Assembly: GCA_010093605.1 (NCBI GenBank)
Contig: MU004184.1
Location: 701,897-765,896, forward strand
Length of the DNA stretch: 64,000 bases
From: Lophium mytilinum
Lineage: Eukaryota; Ascomycota; Dothideomycetes; Mytilinidiales; Mytilinidiaceae
Direction: 5' to 3'
Shown here: in pieces, positions 44,628 to 56,251 of the stretch
How the letters are laid out: each line of letters begins with the position of its first letter
How positions within the stretch are numbered: position 1 is the first letter of the stretch
Translations under genes and position numbers: made by a program
The notes under the pieces: generated by a model
Told to the model about the DNA's origin: nothing
Database searches by the model: none
The model's input: the letters and a program-made list of their open reading frames with translations, nothing else

Positions 44628-47600
44628 CTACAAATTCATTGTAACAGTCATGCTATTGCTGTGGACTAACAGCGCCGGCGGCAAGTCCTGACACAAGACC
44701 TCCAAGTCTCCGAGATACCTCACGCTATCCGCTTCGCTCTGGCACGTTCCTTCGAGTGGACTTGGTAATGTAGTGAAGAGCACCGCAGTGTTGGGCCCTG
44801 AGTGAGTGCGCATCAACTCGTTCAAGATCAGGTGCTGGGCTCGACACGGAAGATCGTTGAAGCTTAGAGGGAGGGAAGAGGGGAGGGGGAACCCGCTGGC
44901 TTGTGTAGAGTTGCGGGAGGTGAATTGAGAGACGAAGGGGTCCGTAGGGACGGTGGCTGGAGACGGAGAAGCGCGGTGGTAGATGGACTCTTTCCCTGGG
45001 TCACGATCGGGCGAAGGTTGGTCGGTGAACATGATGGACGGGCCAGGCCCATCCTCTGTAGCTACTTTCGTCCTTGGAACTGGCTTCGAGGAGAATTTGG
45101 GCATCGATTGATTTCGCATCATGGGCGGCCGAGCTGATGATTGGAAGTTCTGGGTTGATAATCCAGGAGTCTGAGGCCCACCCTGCGGATTACTAGTAGG
45201 TGGAGCTCTTTTAGGAGCTCCACCTACCAAAGCTGTGTCGGAGGCTGTAGTATCGGGGTGTGGTCGGAGAGGGGTGACTTCTGACGTCGCTGATAATATC
45301 CCACGACCAGTGTCTGAGAATTTGCGAAGATTTAATTTTCGTGCAAGAAACGGCAGCCGCATACTGGCGCCCATACTCCTTGTGCGTCTGACAGGTGTAA
45401 TTGGTCGTTCATCGTCAGAAGCGTCCAAATCGTAATCCGAAAGATCATTTTCGCTGGCTGCAAGGTCTTCGCTTTCAGTGTGCACGGCTTCGTCATCGCT
45501 TTGATCAGCAGCAGATGAGCCCTCACTCTCACTGCTTTGACCATCCACGAGATCTGGAGCCAGTCGATGAGTTCGCATCCCCATATTGACGCCGAGTTGG
45601 TTTATCTCCGAAAATGAAGCCTTCCGTTTCGTTCTGCGAAGCATCTTCTTTAGGCCTTCAAATCGGTTCACCTTGGGTTCGCTTCGCCCGTGGACGAAGG
45701 AAGAGGTTGGCCAGCTAGTGACCGCACCGAGCAAGTCCTCAACGTGCGCTAGCTCCTGGCTAGAGCTGATAGACCCAGTCTTGCCTCGCAATTTTTGTAC
45801 ATCCTGCCACCATTCTTCTTCCCTCAGAACTTCGTCAATTTGTTCAGCAGCTTCAGCATTGTCGCCTTCGGTGTTACCGTTGATAATGACTTCATAGGTT
45901 TTCAGATCTCCACAAGCCAGCCAAAAGACGAGGACCTCAGCCTGTATCCTCAGGTTTGTGAGAAGAGCGGTAACACGGCCTCGCTCTTCCTCCACGTCCG
46001 ACTCGTATTCCACGAACACAGCAACTCGTAACCGATATTCTCGTTTCCAGGACGGCACAGTGTTAAGGATACATCCTAGCTGCAAGATGAGCGTATAAGT
46101 GTCGAAATTGGTCGTTAAGACATTTCGCCTAGACGGATTGCCCTCACCACCAGTTGATAGCTCAGCTGACATCTGAATAGGCCACATATCGATGTGTTTC
46201 TTGGAGCTTTCTTCCACATCCTCGCCTCCAAATTGCAGCGATGAAAACAACCTTTCCATTCGCGAAGGTTTTGGCCCTGGCATTTCTAGATCCTGGAATC
46301 CTTTTGCTACAGCAACGTTGATCTGTAATCGGAGCAAGAGGTCTTCTAGTATGGTAACGTAATTTTGTACGCCGATAGCATTCTCTCTCCTCATAGTGTC
46401 AGTGGGTAGTCTACCATGGGGATTCGCGTCTTTTGCGCCTCTTGCGTCCTCTTTAGCAGTCTGCTGACTCGGAGCAGCTGATGTAGGCCGAGAGTGTTGA
46501 GGAGATGGGATTTCAATGAGAGGATTGGATTCTCTGAGTTCGCCAAGGTTGTAGAATCCCATGACCACGATGTTTGGTCGCATTCCACCCAAGCCTGCGC
46601 TAAGAACGATATTCCGAGCTCCCCACTCGACCTCAGGCGAGACTGCGATGTTGATGAAAGCTTTGATTTTGGAAAAGTCGATATATTTCGTCCACGCTGT
46701 TTGTTGACGCCGGGCTTCCGGTACTGCTCCTCCGAAATCTTGCGTAACAATCACGTGGCCCAAGACGAAAAGGGCACCTTTTTTGAGGGAATTACAAAAC
46801 TGAATGAGTTTGTACTGCCGCCGAGGATCGTTGACGAATAGAAGAATCTGGGGCCTCCAGAACTTGACATGCTCTTGTCGTAGTCGAAGGAGATATTTTC
46901 GGACTTGATGGTAAATGAGGCTCTGGCTCACGTCTCCCCATGGCTTCGGGGGTGTCGTGTAGTGGATCAGAAGGAATAAAATCATCAATATTGCGACACA
47001 CGCTGATGCATAGAACTGATCCACGAAAAACATGGTCGCACCACTGACGACTGTTCCGATTGCAGCCGTCAACCAATTAAAGTAGTGGAAAGAAGGCCGA
47101 AAATTTGGGGCGGAACTGATTTTGAGAAGGAAACAGGCTAAGTTTGTGACCAAGAAAGTCATGAGATAGGTCATAGTGATGAAGGAAGCGATTTGGTTGA
47201 TGTCGGAAAGCATAGTCAGCTGTGCCACAACGTACGTTATGAAGATAGCATACGTCGGCTCGTCGGCTTTCGCAGTACCTTGACCAAATATAGAAAGACC
47301 TGGGAGGAGGTGGTCGCGAGCTAGAGCCTGAAGTAGCTTGGCAGAGCCAATTACTCCCATCAAAACCGAGAACAAGGACGTTGCAAACTCCCCAAGGAGG
47401 ATAATGACTCCGGAAACATTGACCTAGCATATCATCAGTTCTTGGCATTTTAGCATAGACCTTTACATTTATACATACAAGCTGGATGACATTTGTGTTC
47501 CGGTAGAAAGATGCCCGCGTTATGGTAGCAGCCATTGACAAAATGACAACGGTATACGAAACGAAAGTGAGTAGTAGGCCATAAAGAGTGCCTTTTGGGA

Positions 47601-48923
47601 TAGCTTTGCTTGGATGCTTCAGATCGCCTGACATACTCGCACCACTGGACATTATTAGCGTTGAATATTTGAGCTAGATAGCCCGGTACGGTCACTTACG
47701 CGAATATGCCACCCGTGGCAGGAAACAGGATCCCAAACAAGTCCTGGAAGTTCTCTCTTCCCTTCAGTTGACTGCCGGCGGCTCCTTTAGTCAACGCAGG
47801 CATGAGGTTACCACGCAAGGTTTCAAGACTCAGACCGGTATATTGGATACCTTCTCTGCGGCTTTCGAAAGGGCTCATGATTAGAGCTGAGAATGGGATG
47901 CTGAAGGTAGCTATGAGCAAGATGGCCAGCAGGCCATTACTCGCTCTGGCAAAGAGGCCGCTTCCAGCCAAACAAATACTAGTACAAAGTAGCAAAACGA
48001 CCGTCGCCCACAGGTATTGCCACCAGAAACCTTCTGGCATCCACTGATGCCAGCCACCGGTCATTGACCCGAAGTTCTCAATGAAGCAATCAATGAGACC
48101 GACAGCATTCATACTAGTGTTGAAAACGAAGCCAAGGTAGAAGACAATGCCAATGGAGCCCCCAAACTCGGGACCAAGACTCCGCGAGATGAGATAATAG
48201 GCACCACCACCTCGAACAGTTCCATTGGTGGCAATAGCAGAGATGGACATGGTGGTTAGAAGATTTATAGCATAGCATGCAACGAGCAACCCTTCATATC
48301 GTTAGTGATAGCACTCTGCAGGCTCACTCATACTTACCCAGCATGCCTACTACACCACCTTGTCCCAGAATGAAGCCGAAACGGAGGAACATCAAGATAC
48401 TGAGCACATTGAGCGTAGTAGGAACGAATACGCCAGCAAAAGTGCCCAACTTTGATGTCCCACCAACTGGCCTGGGGAATGCTCCTGGCCGTGGCTTGGA
48501 CCCATCGGTCCGCTTGGCGTCATCCGTAGCATGCATTTGCGCAGTCAGAGAGTCGTTCCCAAGTACGGCGTCTCCTGCGAGCTTCCGGCGTGAAGTCGAA
48601 GCTCGTCTGCGGCCTGGCGAGGGGTGCCATGCTGAGGAGAGCCATTTCTGAAGAAAGTTTGGTGAAGTCGGCCCATCTTGCTCTTGCTCCTGGGTCCCGT
48701 CGTTGCCTACAGGCTCGTATGGGTTTCCTGTCCGTTCAGAATGGGCAGAGAGGCCGAGCAGTGGGGTTTCTTCATTGGGCGAGGGCGTCGGGAGCGGTGC
48801 CACTGAAGATCGTCTTGCTAACTGCTCAGCATCGTCGGTAGCGGTGCGTGCTAGGAAAGTCGAATGCGTTCTGGGTGGCATGCGCCTGCGCGTGTTGGAC
48901 CCATCCTGTGCGGCAGCTGACAT
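44628..48923 (-). CDS. Cation-chloride cotransporter, Vhc1-like (SLC12 family)
   Basis: Exons 48338-48923, 47700-48291, 47479-47644 and 44628-47423 give 1379 residues. Introns are 46-55 bases and in phase. About 150 N-terminal residues are cytosolic and Ser/Pro-rich with an ETPLLG acidic-dileucine-like sorting motif. The amino-acid-permease-type membrane domain starts GTFAGVFVPTTLNVLSILMF and holds SAIATNGTVRGGGAYYLISR, then IVFYLGFVFNTSMNAVG. It also has LFGILFPATGGIFAGASMSG. After the last spans comes the SLC12 C-terminal domain (FWRPQILLFVNDPRRQYKLI, LPSPLEGTCQSEADSVRYLG) with a disordered Ser-rich insert of about 250 residues. The end LVHSNSMTVTMNL is typical. In yeast, Vhc1 is a vacuolar K-Cl cotransporter. 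It is longer than yeast Vhc1 (1120 residues), chiefly in the insert. It is divergent to the Avt-like gene. Confidence 0.93.
45196..45227 (-). repeat. Perfect 13-bp inverted repeat with 6-base loop inside the cotransporter exon
   Basis: Arms gtaggtggagctc (45196-45208) and gagctccacctac (45215-45227) flank the loop ttttag. It lies in the part encoding the disordered insert, where it reads GGAPKRAPPT. Such a hairpin could affect mRNA folding or mark a small palindromic insertion, or it could be chance. Confidence 0.9.
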
Positions 48924-49599
48924 GGTTGACAGCTAATGGTCGTTGAGGCGGCTCAAAACAAGGTCACGGGAAGGAACCGTGTCTCGGTTATACGTGCTCT
49001 GGATGTGGTCGTAAGGCAAGAAGAGGCGATGTCTGCAAGGCAGATCTGGGAGTTCAGCCACACGAGAAGACGTGCAGGCGAGAGAGCATGACGGGACTCG
49101 TAAGGGGCTGTAAAGGAGTGAATTGAAGGAAGAAAGCACGTCGTGACGTGCAAATGGTGTTGATATTGAGTCCTGGCCCGAAGATATCGCGAAGTAAAGA
49201 GCCAATCCTGGGTGACGTCGGTCCCTTGTGATCGAAGAAATCCTCGTGAAAACCCCAGACCCCCAGACAGACCCCCACGCAGCTATCAGGCCCTTCTCCA
49301 GGCCGTCTTCAACCGCACGACGGGTGACCAGCACCGCCTCGTTCTCTGATATCTCAGTCGCTCCCTCAGCCCGATGCCTTATACACACGCGCCCTGAAAC
49401 ACCACGCTCATTGCCTGGACGCTGCTCCCTGTATGCCTGCTCTGCTTCCAGCTCACCTAGCTCTCCGCTGATCTCCGCATCTACGCCCACAGCTACCACC
49501 ACAATCGTCTCTCCGTTTCCTTGGATAGAGTATAACGCGGTACATCCTGCCATCCCGTTCCCCCTATACCCGCCAGGTTGAGCACCGTATCCAGTCGCC
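48924..49599. promoter_or_regulatory. Divergent promoter region, Vhc1-like / Avt-like transporters
   Basis: 676 bases between the two ATGs. Open frames on both strands are out of register with one another and show no domain, so this is taken as non-coding regulatory and leader DNA. A CT-rich stretch leads into the Avt-like gene. Confidence 0.5.
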
Positions 49600-51999
49600 A
49601 TGGCAGACCACCGACGAGAGCCGTCAAGCCAGTCCAATAGGGCTCGGCCGGTACCCATAAACAAACCGTCTGAAGACTCAAGTGCTTCGCAGTCTGTAGA
49701 AGGCTCCTACGCAAAAGCAACGGCACGTCTAGGTTCTCCGATTCCTTCATTTCGAGGAGGCGGCTCTCCAGCTATACGCCAAATACCCACGCCCTCCCAA
49801 CTGGGAACAGACGAACCCTCACAATCAGAAACCCCATTACCAGGACGCAGTGGGGCACAATCGTCTATACCTGGGCCGGGGGATTCGGCCCTCTCGCATG
49901 CATTTCGAGAGTCTCTCGGTAGAGGCGGAGGAAGCCCTCCACGCTTTGGGACACCTCCAGTCCGTGGTCTTTCGCCAGCACCTTCGAATCGCGTCCCACT
50001 CAGTCACTACGGCTCTTTTGACGCGAGAGCAGGCAGTCCTGGTCCCTTCGAAGACCCGGAAGTGATCAAGCGGCATCTCTTCGACCCATCCAAAGACACA
50101 ACGGGCGTATCGGGCTCCCCACGAGCATCTCAGCGGCACACAGGGGAAGGATCTGAACGGGGACGGCCCAGCACCCGCGATGGGGAGGAGTTCTCTAGTC
50201 TACGGCTGCAGGGCGGGGATGTGACACGGCAAATATACAGATGGACCGAACAACAGGAAGCAGAGGAACAAGCTAAGATGAAGAGAAGTCAGAGCTTCCA
50301 CTCTCCCCGGCCGAAGGTTGAAGATCAATCTATGGATATTGATACCATAAAGCAACCTGGTGGATTCCGGAGAAACTTCTTACGGAGAGCGGCAGCGAGT
50401 CCATCGCCCGGACCAGGACCGGGCCCATCGAATTACGGCTCATTAAACATAGGAGACAGACCACAGCCTGTTTTCACCACAAACTTCCTCGAATTTTTGA
50501 GTCTCTATGGCCATTTCGCAGGAGAGTCATTAGAAGAGGACGACGAAGCGTTGGGACCGGACGAGTATTTCTCCTCCGACGCGTACGATGACCAGTCCCA
50601 TGGTGGCAGCGAAGACGACCGCGAATTTGGCGAAAGCAGTGCCCTTCTTACTCCTGGAAGGAGACGCCGCCGTCGTAAGGAGGCCACTGCTGGCAAGGGT
50701 AGCCCTACCGGTGCCGCTCTACTACTTCTCAAATCTTTCGTCGGCACGGGCGTCCTGTTTCTCCCGCGTGCATACCTCAATGGCGGCATGCTCTTCAGTA
50801 ACCTCGTACTCCTTGGTGTGGCCGGGCTAAGCTACTATTGCTTCGTACTACTTGTACAGACGCGCCTCCAAGTCGAACATTCCTTCGGCGACATGGGATT
50901 GCACATATACGGCCGGTGGATGCGCAATTTGATCAATTTCTCATTGGTCATTAGCCAAATAGGCTTTGCTTCAGCCTACATCGTCTTCGTTTCCGAAAAC
51001 CTTCAGGCATTCATCCTTGCTGTCTCAGATTGCCGAACGTTCATTGATATCAAGTACATGATCCTCATGCAAATGGCCGTTTTCCTGCCATTGTCGCTTT
51101 ACCGCAATATCAACAACATTCAAAAACTCGCTTTGGTCGCGGATGTTTTCATCGTTTTGGGTCTTGTCTACCTCTATTATTATGATATATACACCATCGT
51201 TGAACAACACGGTATCTCCGACATCAAGAATTTCAATCCCAAGGACTGGACGCTATTCATCGGCACCGCTATCTTCACTTTCGAAGGGATCGGCCTCATC
51301 ATTCCTATTCAAACAGGAATGAAGAATCCCAGAAAATTCCCGAACGTGATGGCAGGCGTCATGGTCATCATCACCATCATTTTCGTCAGCATGGGCGCGC
51401 TCAGCTACGCCGCTTACGGCTCAAAGACCAAAACAGTGGTCATTCTCAACATGCCTCAAGACAACCACTTCGTCAACGGCGTGCAGTTCATCTACTCGCT
51501 CGCCATCTTGCTTTCAACTCCGCTGCAGATCTACCCTGCTATTGAGATCACTTCACAACAGCTTTTCAGCCGCACAGGCAAATACAACCCTTACATCAAG
51601 TGGAAGAAGAATGTATTCCGTTTCTTCATGGTAGCGGTTTGCGCATGTCTAGCGTGGGTCGGCGCCAACGATTTGGACAAGTTCGTTGCGCTGGTAGGGA
51701 GCTTTGCGTGTATTCCGTTGGTGTACATATATCCAGTAAGTTTACCCCCGGTCGTCTCCGCCTATAGCTCCAACTGTCAAACCCTCTCCCGACACTGCTT
51801 GTATACGAGGAATTTCTAACATCTGATCTAGCCAATGCTCCACTACCGCGCTATCGCCAAGTCTCGCTACGCAAAATGGTCGAATGTCTTAATCGGAGTT
51901 TTCGGCATCTTCGGTATGGTCTATACTACCGTTCTTACTGTCTCGAGTTGGGTCCACGGTGGCGCGCCGAAGCCACCTGGGTATTGCGATGAGCGGTAG
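49600..51999 (+). CDS. Vacuolar amino acid transporter, Avt3/Avt4-like (AAAP/SLC36)
   Basis: Exons 49600-51735 and 51832-51999 give 767 residues, and the join reads IYPPMLHYRA. The first 360 residues are disordered and rich in Ser, Pro and Arg with a short conserved piece (VFTTNFLEFLSLYGHFAGES) and an acidic stretch. The transporter domain begins GAALLLLKSFVGTGVLFLPR, the signature first span of AAAP proteins. About eleven spans follow, including WTLFIGTAIFTFEGIGLIIP and SLAILLSTPLQIYPAIEI. The end is PKPPGYCDER. Yeast Avt3 and Avt4 export neutral (and some basic) amino acids from the vacuole; the same activity is expected. The long N-terminal tail is also a trait of Avt4. Confidence 0.92.
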
Positions 52000-53013
52000 G
52001 CTATCGTCGTCATTGTCGTTTGTTGTTTCGAAAGTGGAACGTTTCTTCTGGGTTTTCTGGGCTAGGCCTGTTGGTTTCTATCGGTTCAATATTAAGATTA
52101 AGACATAGATTGTAAATAGGTCGGTTCGCTCGCGCGGAAGTATTCATATTGTTCAGAAACCCGTCACACGCTTTGTATTGGAGATTTTTGGAGTCAAGGG
52201 TGGTGTAAATAGGTCTGTAGGGCTTGTAATTTTATGTTTACATTGGTAATTTGGAACGTCAATATCTCAAGTGTTGGGTATAGTGGCACAGTTCGCTTCT
52301 GTATAATAAATAAGCCTAATGAAAGCCGATCCGACGAAGTCTCGCCGGCAATGCAAGCTTATCTAAAGATTTGACATACTGAGCAAATGGTTCTATGCTC
52401 TAAGCTGCCTTCTTCTTTTACGGGAGAACTGCTGCACTGATATCAAACACTCTCATCGCGACCTTGCTATCTGGTATCACACATGTCTGCGCGGCAACCG
52501 ATGGCCTAAACCAATTCCCTGCGAAAACATGCTTCTTGATTATCGAGCTCAGAACAGTTTTCTGAACAGCGAGTAAAAGGTTGGTGAGGATTGGGAATAG
52601 TGTTATATAGCCTAGTTGGCATTGGCGGGCTCTCTGATATCAAGCGCTTAAAGCGTGAGATATGTATAAGATACCTCCCCCAGGTTTCCATACAGTGTGT
52701 TTAAAACGTCGGCTTTCATTAGCCTATCCTCGATTCTGTGCATATCAGCATGTCCTTCATGGAGAACGACCTCTTGAGAATCCTGTGTAAGTATGGGTTG
52801 ATTCGGTCCCGGTATGTCTTTTCTAGAAACCACCACCACGAGCACGTAGAAGTTCAGCATTTCATGAGGACATGATTCGCATTGTTTGAAAATCCGACCC
52901 TACGATGATTGTCCTGGCAAGAAAATGCACTGAGCTTGTCCATTCCTCGTCAAAATGGTTCCAGAAAGCCCAAAGCCCACAAAGCCACTCATCCCTCGAC
53001 ACACTCGACCACT
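52000..53013. other. Intergenic about 1 kb, one doubtful small frame
   Basis: 52000-52300 is AT-rich 3' flank. A minus-strand frame from ATG 52860 (MLNFYVLVVVVSRKDIPGPN) runs to a possible donor GTATCT, but no acceptor gives a sensible continuation. I do not call it. Nothing else is seen. Confidence 0.55.
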
Positions 53014-53826
53014 TTAACGAGTAGTCGCCTTGACCTTCGGTGCCGAGCCCTTCGCTCCTTGCTTGCTCTGAATCCGCTGGGTCTGACCCTTCGCCGCCGC
53101 TGAAGCCGACTTCGCCTTCTCCTGCTTCTTCTTGCTCTCTGCCGCAGCCTTCTTCTCCTTGCCCTCACTGATGGCGGCAGCACGGGCGGCCGAACGAGCC
53201 TCGGGGCGCATAGAACGGCGCTCCTTGATGACGTCGAGCGAGGCACCGACGATGGCGCGCTGGTGCTTCACGGTGCGGCGGGATCGCTTCTTGGCAACTT
53301 CCTGTGGGTGGCATAACATTAGCCCTAGAACATCTACGCGACAACCTGACGGAATGAGATCTGGGCTGGGCAATCGTCCTATGTAGGGGGCCATGGGTTT
53401 CTTTCCATTGTATGAAGGAGATCCCGCATAGCGCCCCTCCATCGGTCGAGTGCCTAATCCAATTGCCTTCAAAATGTATATGCAAGCGATCCGGCGCCAC
53501 TAACCTCAGAAATGCCCTTTTTGTGCTGCCTCCGGTAGAGAGTGGTCCAGGCGATCCGACGGGGGTTCTTTCGCTGCAAGAAGAGCGATTCGGTCTTGCC
53601 ATTTTGGAATCGGAAGATCTTGCTGTCACCGCGGATGTAGAGCTTGCCCTGTTGTCGCGAATGTATATGTCAGCTTTGGCTGCTTCACAAAGTATGCCGT
53701 CCTCCACAGAATTCATTTGGAGGTGGCGGCTCCGGAGGTTCGATATTGGCGCTGGGGGAGGGGGCGACAACGCACCTTGCCCGGGTAGATTTTCTGGCCG
53801 CTGAAGGAGTCGTCGTAGGTACGCAT
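53014..53826 (-). CDS. RPL24: 60S ribosomal protein eL24
   Basis: Exons 53776-53826, 53505-53648 and 53014-53301 give 160 residues. Start [18 protein letters not shown], then [39 protein letters not shown], and after the third exon [20 protein letters not shown] and a Lys/Ala-rich helical tail. As in other fungi, the Cys zinc site of archaeal L24e is missing. Introns are 127 and 203 bases, longer than in most genes here, as for eL38. eL24 sits at the subunit interface of the ribosome. No C/D or H/ACA snoRNA could be recognised in the introns. Confidence 0.97.
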
Positions 53827-54716
53827 GTTGGCGGTGGTGATGCGATACCTTGGGGTTAGTGTACTTCGTGGTCGTCGTCGTTGCGGAGTTTTTGGCTTTG
53901 TGTGCGGAAGCGAAGTGCCAAGACCGATGTAAATGCACGGGCCATATCACCGAAAATGGTCGTCATTCCGCTCGATGTCACAACCTGAAACCTCATTAGA
54001 GAGCGCTGAAGCCCTGTATAGAACATGCAATATCTTCAATTTCTTCTAGTAAACCACACGGACTCCAGACATCAGTCACAGAATCTACCATCTTGATATT
54101 CAGGTCTTGGCATTGAATAGATTAGATCTGGGTCTGACTCAATTCGGGGGCTTTCAGGAGCTACATGGATAACAGATTTTTGATGAACATGCTACTTTTC
54201 TCCCCCAGCTTAATAGTCATAGCCCATCTTGAGACAGTAAATCCAATGTGAGTGAGATGAAGAAGGCAATAGTTCTATTGTTAGCCTTCGCACCATAGCG
54301 AGTTTCCGAGGGGTCAGTATGAAGCATCATTGAGCGGCTGGGATAAGCTATGGAAGAAGCCAGCTCCGCAGGTCCGTGGTACTATTCGTATTCGAAAACA
54401 GTGTCACATGAGCTCGCCTAGGCTGATGCCCTGCCACTGTGCCTTCATGTTCAGGCTTTAATCAAATATGGCATTCTGTTCCATCCAGAGGATGCTAGAG
54501 GGTCCTGAAAGTACTCGCTAACTAGTTCAACACTCAGCCGCAAAGGAAATAGCAGGTTATGTCAGTCAATCGAATCGCAAACGCCCGACGCTTCCAAAGC
54601 CTTCTTCGAAGCTGCATGTCTAGAAAGTCGGCCGTATCCACAATCTTGCCGTAAACGCCGTTATGAGGCCCGTAAAGGGAGCTAGACACTTACTGCCAGC
54701 TGTGCCGATACCGTGT
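53827..54716. other. Intergenic about 0.9 kb, no gene seen
   Basis: This is the eL24 upstream region and UBC13 3' flank. No open frame with coding character is seen. Confidence 0.6.
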
Positions 54717-55355
54717 CTATTTCGCATAGGTTCTCGTCCATTCTCGAGCTGTCTCGATGGCTGCTTTCTCGTCTTCCTTCCACTTCTGAGCGACATCGTT
54801 TGCGAGAGGGTCATCAGGGTTGGGAGCGCCCAGGAGGGCTTGGATGGAGAGAAGTATTGTGCGGATCTGGAGGGCCGGGGACCAGTTGTCTAAGACATGT
54901 TAGACTCTATCCAGAATCGGAAAAGGCGCATTCTTACTCTTCAGTACATCCAAGCAAATACGTCCAAGCCTGTCGATGTTTGGGTGGTAGATCTTGGTCA
55001 AGAACCGGATCTTCGGGGGTGTCATGGGATAGTCGTCCGGCAGAAATAGCTCCAGCTTGAAAATGCCTCCTAACATTCCAAACAGACGTCAGCACTTCGA
55101 AGCCCTCGGTATAGACTATTCTAACTCATGTTCTGACCTTCATATGGAGATTGTGAGGGGCCGTGGATGGTGACGTCGAAATAGCGAAGGTTGTCTTCAT
55201 GGGGTACTGCGTTGATGCCCGGGACTCTGTATACGTCTGTTGTCAGTGACAGCTAAGCAAGGCGGAAGGGCTCTGTATCCCTAGGCCATAGAGGGTTCTT
55301 ACGGTTCTGCCATCAGACGCTCCGTCTCCTTGATAATCCTCTTAGGAAGGGCCAT
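54717..55355 (-). CDS. UBC13: Ubiquitin-conjugating enzyme E2, Ubc13 type
   Basis: Exons 55303-55355, 55138-55226, 54938-55069 and 54717-54889 give 148 residues, all introns (48-76 bases) in phase. [18 protein letters not shown] opens the fold. HPN at the active site is followed by LGRICLDVL with the catalytic Cys, then [20 protein letters not shown] and [17 protein letters not shown]. The sequence is plainly UBE2N/Ubc13, which with an Mms2-type partner builds Lys63-linked ubiquitin chains in DNA damage tolerance. Length is normal. Confidence 0.95.
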
Positions 55356-56251
55356 GATTTCTTAGGACGCAGGCGCTACGTGTTTGGGAGAGATCCGTTA
55401 GAACCAATAGTCGGCGAAGTAAACCTATCGCTGTGATGTGGTCTGCTGCGTATAGAGGATCGCAGTGAAAGGTAAATGTAGAGGAAGGTGACAAGAGGCG
55501 TGGTGGTGCAGGAAGGTCCGCCCACGTGTCACAGTGGTCTAGAGGTGAATGCAAGGCGTGAGACTTCAACCCGCAAGGCTCAAGTATACAGTCCAGCAGT
55601 AGGATTATGGAAGATAGGAAGAGGGTCCAAAGGGTGCGCACTTTTTGTCGCGGCAAAAGTTCACAGGCTGGGTTTCTCGGTCAGTCAGGCAACCTTGGAA
55701 TCATGCCCCTCTTCGCCCCGCAGGAGGGCGCCCCTGGAACATAAAGTGGTAGCTTGGAACTTCATGCGAAGGGCTATTCTAAAGATTCCTCTTCGGGGAA
55801 CTTACTTCATCTGCAGCCGCGTGAACTTACTTAGTACTACTTGAGACCCTCTGGTACATTATTTAAGGCTGTAGAGTGAAGGGTAGGCAAATCTGATAGC
55901 TCTCCGCGCCACCGATGGGGTCGAACTACCTACCACTTCATCTTCAAGCAAGGCTGCCCCTCCAGGAACACTCCTGCGGTCATTGCCAAGCCTTTGTATA
56001 TGATTAATATCAGCAATTGAGGATTTTGATACTCTTCACTAGAACTCTATGAGACTATAGCGCTCTATAGATGCTTTCTACGCGTTCATTTCTCACTGTT
56101 CCAGCTGAATATCGCGTCGAGTTGGATCTCAGCCAGAAAGCCTCGTTAGGTGTAGCTCGCGACAACATAGGCGACGCTACCGCAGCTCCCAAACAGCCAC
56201 GACAGCTTCCATCGGCAACCCATCGAGCTTGAGCTTCGAAGCTCCACGACC
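55356..56251. other. Divergent upstream region of UBC13 and WDR59, with one dispersed repeat copy
   Basis: No gene is supported. A copy of the 135-bp repeat family lies at about 55839-55930. The open frames at 55488-55844 (+) and 55342-55656 (-) are shadows. Confidence 0.55.
55839..55930 (+). repeat. Dispersed copy related to the 26.5-kb minisatellite
   Basis: acttgagaccctctggtacatt at 55839-55860 matches the unit start of the array at 26451. Then gggtaggcaaatctgatagc matches the middle, and ctccgcgccaccgatgg the end. Only one clear unit is seen, with a possible worn second one around 55950-55980. Confidence 0.7.

Noticed and set aside
48933-49664. 243-codon minus-strand frame between the two vacuolar transporters
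   Set aside because: It overlaps the start of the Avt-like gene, has low-complexity text and no domain, and probably reflects GC-rich leader DNA.
52506-52860. Possible two-exon small gene on the minus strand
   Set aside because: The first part has an ATG and a donor-like GTATCT, but no acceptor keeps phase into the second frame.
53302-53504. snoRNA in the second eL24 intron
   Set aside because: No paired C/D boxes or H/ACA boxes could be made out in the intron.
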